Assembly (NCBI GenBank): GCA_905373475.1 | Contig: CAJPTC010000001.1 | Coordinates: 191,544 to 255,543, forward strand | Source: Bacteroidia bacterium | Lineage (GTDB): Bacteria; Bacteroidota; Bacteroidia; Bacteroidales; CAJPTX01 | DNA length: 64,000 nucleotides | Direction of reading: 5' to 3' | Shown here: one piece after another, positions 61,922 through 64,000 of the stretch | Layout: every line of letters starts with the position of its first letter | How positions within the stretch are numbered: position 1 is the first letter of the stretch | Notes under the pieces: model-generated | Database searches by the model: none | The model's input: the letters and a program-made list of their open reading frames with translations, nothing else | What the model was told of the DNA's origin: nothing | Translations under genes and position numbers: made by a program

Positions 61922-63649
61922 ATGATAAAATATCTTCAACAACGGTTCGCCCTCACCGAAAAAGGAGCGAAAGACTTGCGGAAAGGCATCACCTTCTCTA
62001 CATTGATGAACCTCGCATTGATGCTGCCGCCCACCTATTTGTTCTTCTTCCTCATGGAGTACATCGACTCCGAGACTCCCTCCGAGCCGCACACGCTGTG
62101 GTTCTATGTGCTTGTGGCTTTGCTCTTGGCAGTGCTTATGTTCTTCATAGCCCTCCGACAGTACGACAGCACCTACACCACCGTTTACAACGAGAGTGCG
62201 CAACGCCGCATCGGAGTGGCAGAAAAACTGCGCCGACTGCCCCTCGCTTTCTTCGGCGAACGCAACCTTTCCGACCTCACCTCTACCGTGATGGAAGACT
62301 GCACGATGCTCGAGCAAACCTTCTCGCACGCTGTTCCCCAACTGTTTGCGTCGGCTCTGAGCGTCGTCATCATCGCCATTGGCATGTTCTCCTACAATTG
62401 GCAATTGGCTTTAGCCCTCTTTTGGGTCGTTCCGCTCGCCGTAACCACCCTGCTGCTGTCGCGCCGTCAGTTCCACAAAGCCTTCGTTCAGCACTATAAA
62501 GTGAAGCGCGGCGTAACCGAACAGATACAGGAAGGTCTGGAATGTATGCAGGAAATAAGGTCGTACAGTGGCGAACAGGCATACTGCCGCAGCTTCGACA
62601 AGCGGCTGAAGGGCTACGAGCGCGCACTTGTGCGCAACGAACTCATGGCAGGAGTATTACTCAACATCGCCGGAATGCTGCTCAAACTCGGCATGCCCAC
62701 CGTTATATTGGTGGGTGCATGGATGTTGCAGAAGGGTGAAGTGTCGGTATTCACCTACTTGGCTTACCTCTTGGCATCGGCAATGGTTTATAATCCCATT
62801 ATCGAAGTGTGCAACTACCTTGCCCTGCTCTCCTTCCTCGACGTGCGCATCAACCGTATGAAGGAAATAGAAAGCATGCCTACGCAGGAGGGAAGTGCAG
62901 ACGTACAACTCGAAAACTACGACATCGAGTTCCGCAACGTAAGTTTTGCCTACGAAACCGAGAAGCAAGTGCTGCACAATGTCTCGTTCACGGCACGCCA
63001 AGGCACCGTTACCGCCCTCGTAGGACCGTCGGGTGGAGGCAAAAGCACTACTGCCAAACTTGCCGCACGCTTTTGGGACATCGATGAAGGACAAATTCTT
63101 GTGGGTGGAAACGACATCTCGAAGATTGACCCTGAAACGCTACTGAAACACTATTCCATCGTCTTTCAGGACGTATTGCTGTTCAATGCCTCTATTGCCG
63201 ACAATATCCGCATCGGCAAGCGCGACGCTACCGACGAGGAAGTGCGCCACGTTGCCCGACTGGCGCAGTGCGAGGACTTCATCAGCCGAATGCCGCAAGG
63301 TTACGATACCATTATCGGCGAAAACGGCGAAACCCTTTCGGGTGGCGAGCGGCAGCGCATCTCCATTGCCCGCGCCCTGCTGAAGAATGCCCCAATCATA
63401 CTTCTCGACGAAGCCACTGCAAGCCTTGACGCTGAGAACGAGACGAAAATACAAGCGGGTATTTCCGAACTGGTGCGCAACAAGACCGTTATCATCATCG
63501 CACACCGTATGCGCACCGTCCGCAATGCCGACCACATCGTGGTGCTTAGCGGCGGTACGGTGAGCGAACAGGGAACGCCCGACGAACTGCTGACTCGCAA
63601 CGGCGAGTTCGCCCGAATGGTTCGTCTGCAACAGGAAAAACGGCAATGA
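61922..63649 (+). CDS. ABC exporter half-transporter 2 (TMD-NBD fusion)
   Basis: This 575-aa partner of the preceding gene has six helices, then Walker A GPSGGGKSTTAKL, Q-loop IVFQDVLLF, signature TLSGGERQR, Walker B IILLDEATASLDAENE and H-switch IAHRMRTV, all canonical. With the first subunit it should make a type IV ABC exporter (IrtB/YbtQ-like). It has the same GC-rich codon use as its neighbours. Confidence 0.9.
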   Translation: MIKYLQQRFALTEKGAKDLRKGITFSTLMNLALMLPPTYLFFFLMEYIDSETPSEPHTLWFYVLVALLLAVLMFFIALRQYDSTYTTVYNESAQRRIGVAEKLRRLPLAFFGERNLSDLTSTVMEDCTMLEQTFSHAVPQLFASALSVVIIAIGMFSYNWQLALALFWVVPLAVTTLLLSRRQFHKAFVQHYKVKRGVTEQIQEGLECMQEIRSYSGEQAYCRSFDKRLKGYERALVRNELMAGVLLNIAGMLLKLGMPTVILVGAWMLQKGEVSVFTYLAYLLASAMVYNPIIEVCNYLALLSFLDVRINRMKEIESMPTQEGSADVQLENYDIEFRNVSFAYETEKQVLHNVSFTARQGTVTALVGPSGGGKSTTAKLAARFWDIDEGQILVGGNDISKIDPETLLKHYSIVFQDVLLFNASIADNIRIGKRDATDEEVRHVARLAQCEDFISRMPQGYDTIIGENGETLSGGERQRISIARALLKNAPIILLDEATASLDAENETKIQAGISELVRNKTVIIIAHRMRTVRNADHIVVLSGGTVSEQGTPDELLTRNGEFARMVRLQQEKRQ

Positions 63650-63854
63650 TGCCTCTACACCAATCGCTCGCAAAGGATTATGAGGCTATTGCACAAATCG
63701 TCATTACCTTGCAATTCTCTTTTTGGGCGCTTTTTTTGCACCTATACGAGCCGATTTCTCTCTAAAATCACCCACTCTGACCTCCCGTAAGAGGTTATTT
63801 TGTCTCTTTTATGTCCCTTTTGCCCCATTTCAACACAATAGGGCACACTTACGG

Positions 63855-64000
63855 CTACCAGCCACATACTTCGCGTATCGGTAAACGAAGCATACGTTTT
63901 ATGTTGTAAGCCATAAACTCCAACACGCCCTGCGTATGTACCTTGGCAAGACCGCGATAACGTGCACGACCACCACCCATCCAACTATGGATACTACCAA
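63855..64000 (-). mobile_element. transposase C-terminal fragment (runs off the right edge)
   Basis: The minus strand reads MGGGRARYRGLAKVHTQGVL, then EFMAYNIKRMLRL and a stop at 63855-63857. The R-Y-R-G-L-A-K-V-H-x-Q pattern is the C-terminus of DDE transposases of the IS1182/IS5-like kind. The gene starts outside the window. Between the ABC genes and this fragment (63650-63854) I see no gene. Confidence 0.75.

Noticed and set aside
63742..63984. 80-codon minus-strand frame at the right edge
   Set aside because: A different minus-strand frame gives the transposase C-terminus (63855 onward); this one is its shadow.

Overview
The window is chromosomal DNA from a Bacteroidota bacterium. It is most likely a Porphyromonas-like member of the Bacteroidales. 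The evidence is four genes ending in a type IX secretion (T9SS) sorting domain (PNPF motif, GLY/GIYLLRL core, terminal VVKE-like end), many promoters with the Bacteroidota -7 consensus TAnnTTTG, a menaquinone methyltransferase, an RprY-like regulator and a two-gene Nfn complex. Most of the window is moderate in GC. By eye, about 59.5-63.65 kb is clearly more GC-rich.

Layout. 1-14.3 kb: the 3' end of a T9SS cargo gene, a type IIG-like restriction-modification gene, a giant (2997 aa) T9SS-secreted subtilisin, then a stem-loop repeat array. 14.3-25.7 kb: nfnA-nfnB, trkA, an unknown lipoprotein/exported-protein pair, rsmE, an OmpR-type regulator lacking its phospho-acceptor Asp, a SiaC-like (DUF1987) protein, a cytoplasmic GH16-like fold protein, nadK and ftcD. 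25.8-29 kb: a Fic gene with operator-like repeats, enclosed by two copies of a dispersed repeat, then an aldehyde dehydrogenase. 29-31.5 kb: zapB-like, zapA, a probable 6S RNA and rny. 31.6-45 kb: a second T9SS subtilisin, a DASS transporter, purH, the mreB-mreC-mreD-mrdA shape operon, a coiled-coil lipoprotein and a T9SS leucine-rich-repeat protein. 45-49.7 kb: sufE, a MIP18-family gene, queG, an outer-membrane barrel and rnr.

49.7-53.5 kb is a small, partly decayed defence island. It holds a type II restriction-modification pair (D12 adenine methyltransferase plus an unrecognised PD-(D/E)XK-like partner), an IS30 remnant, a stand-alone TIR protein and a fragment of an AlbA_2/RecG-like regulator. 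Housekeeping genes menG and purL and an LCMT-type methyltransferase follow.

57.9-59.3 kb holds the most striking structure in the window. It is a rhuM gene whose central ~470 bp is inverted in place, with three Gln-to-stop changes and a frameshift elsewhere in the gene, followed by a truncated yhcG. From 59.5 to 63.65 kb lies a TetR regulator and a heterodimeric ABC exporter. This block ends near a transposase fragment at the right edge, which fits horizontal acquisition.

All assignments come from reading the sequence and recognising families. No database search was run.
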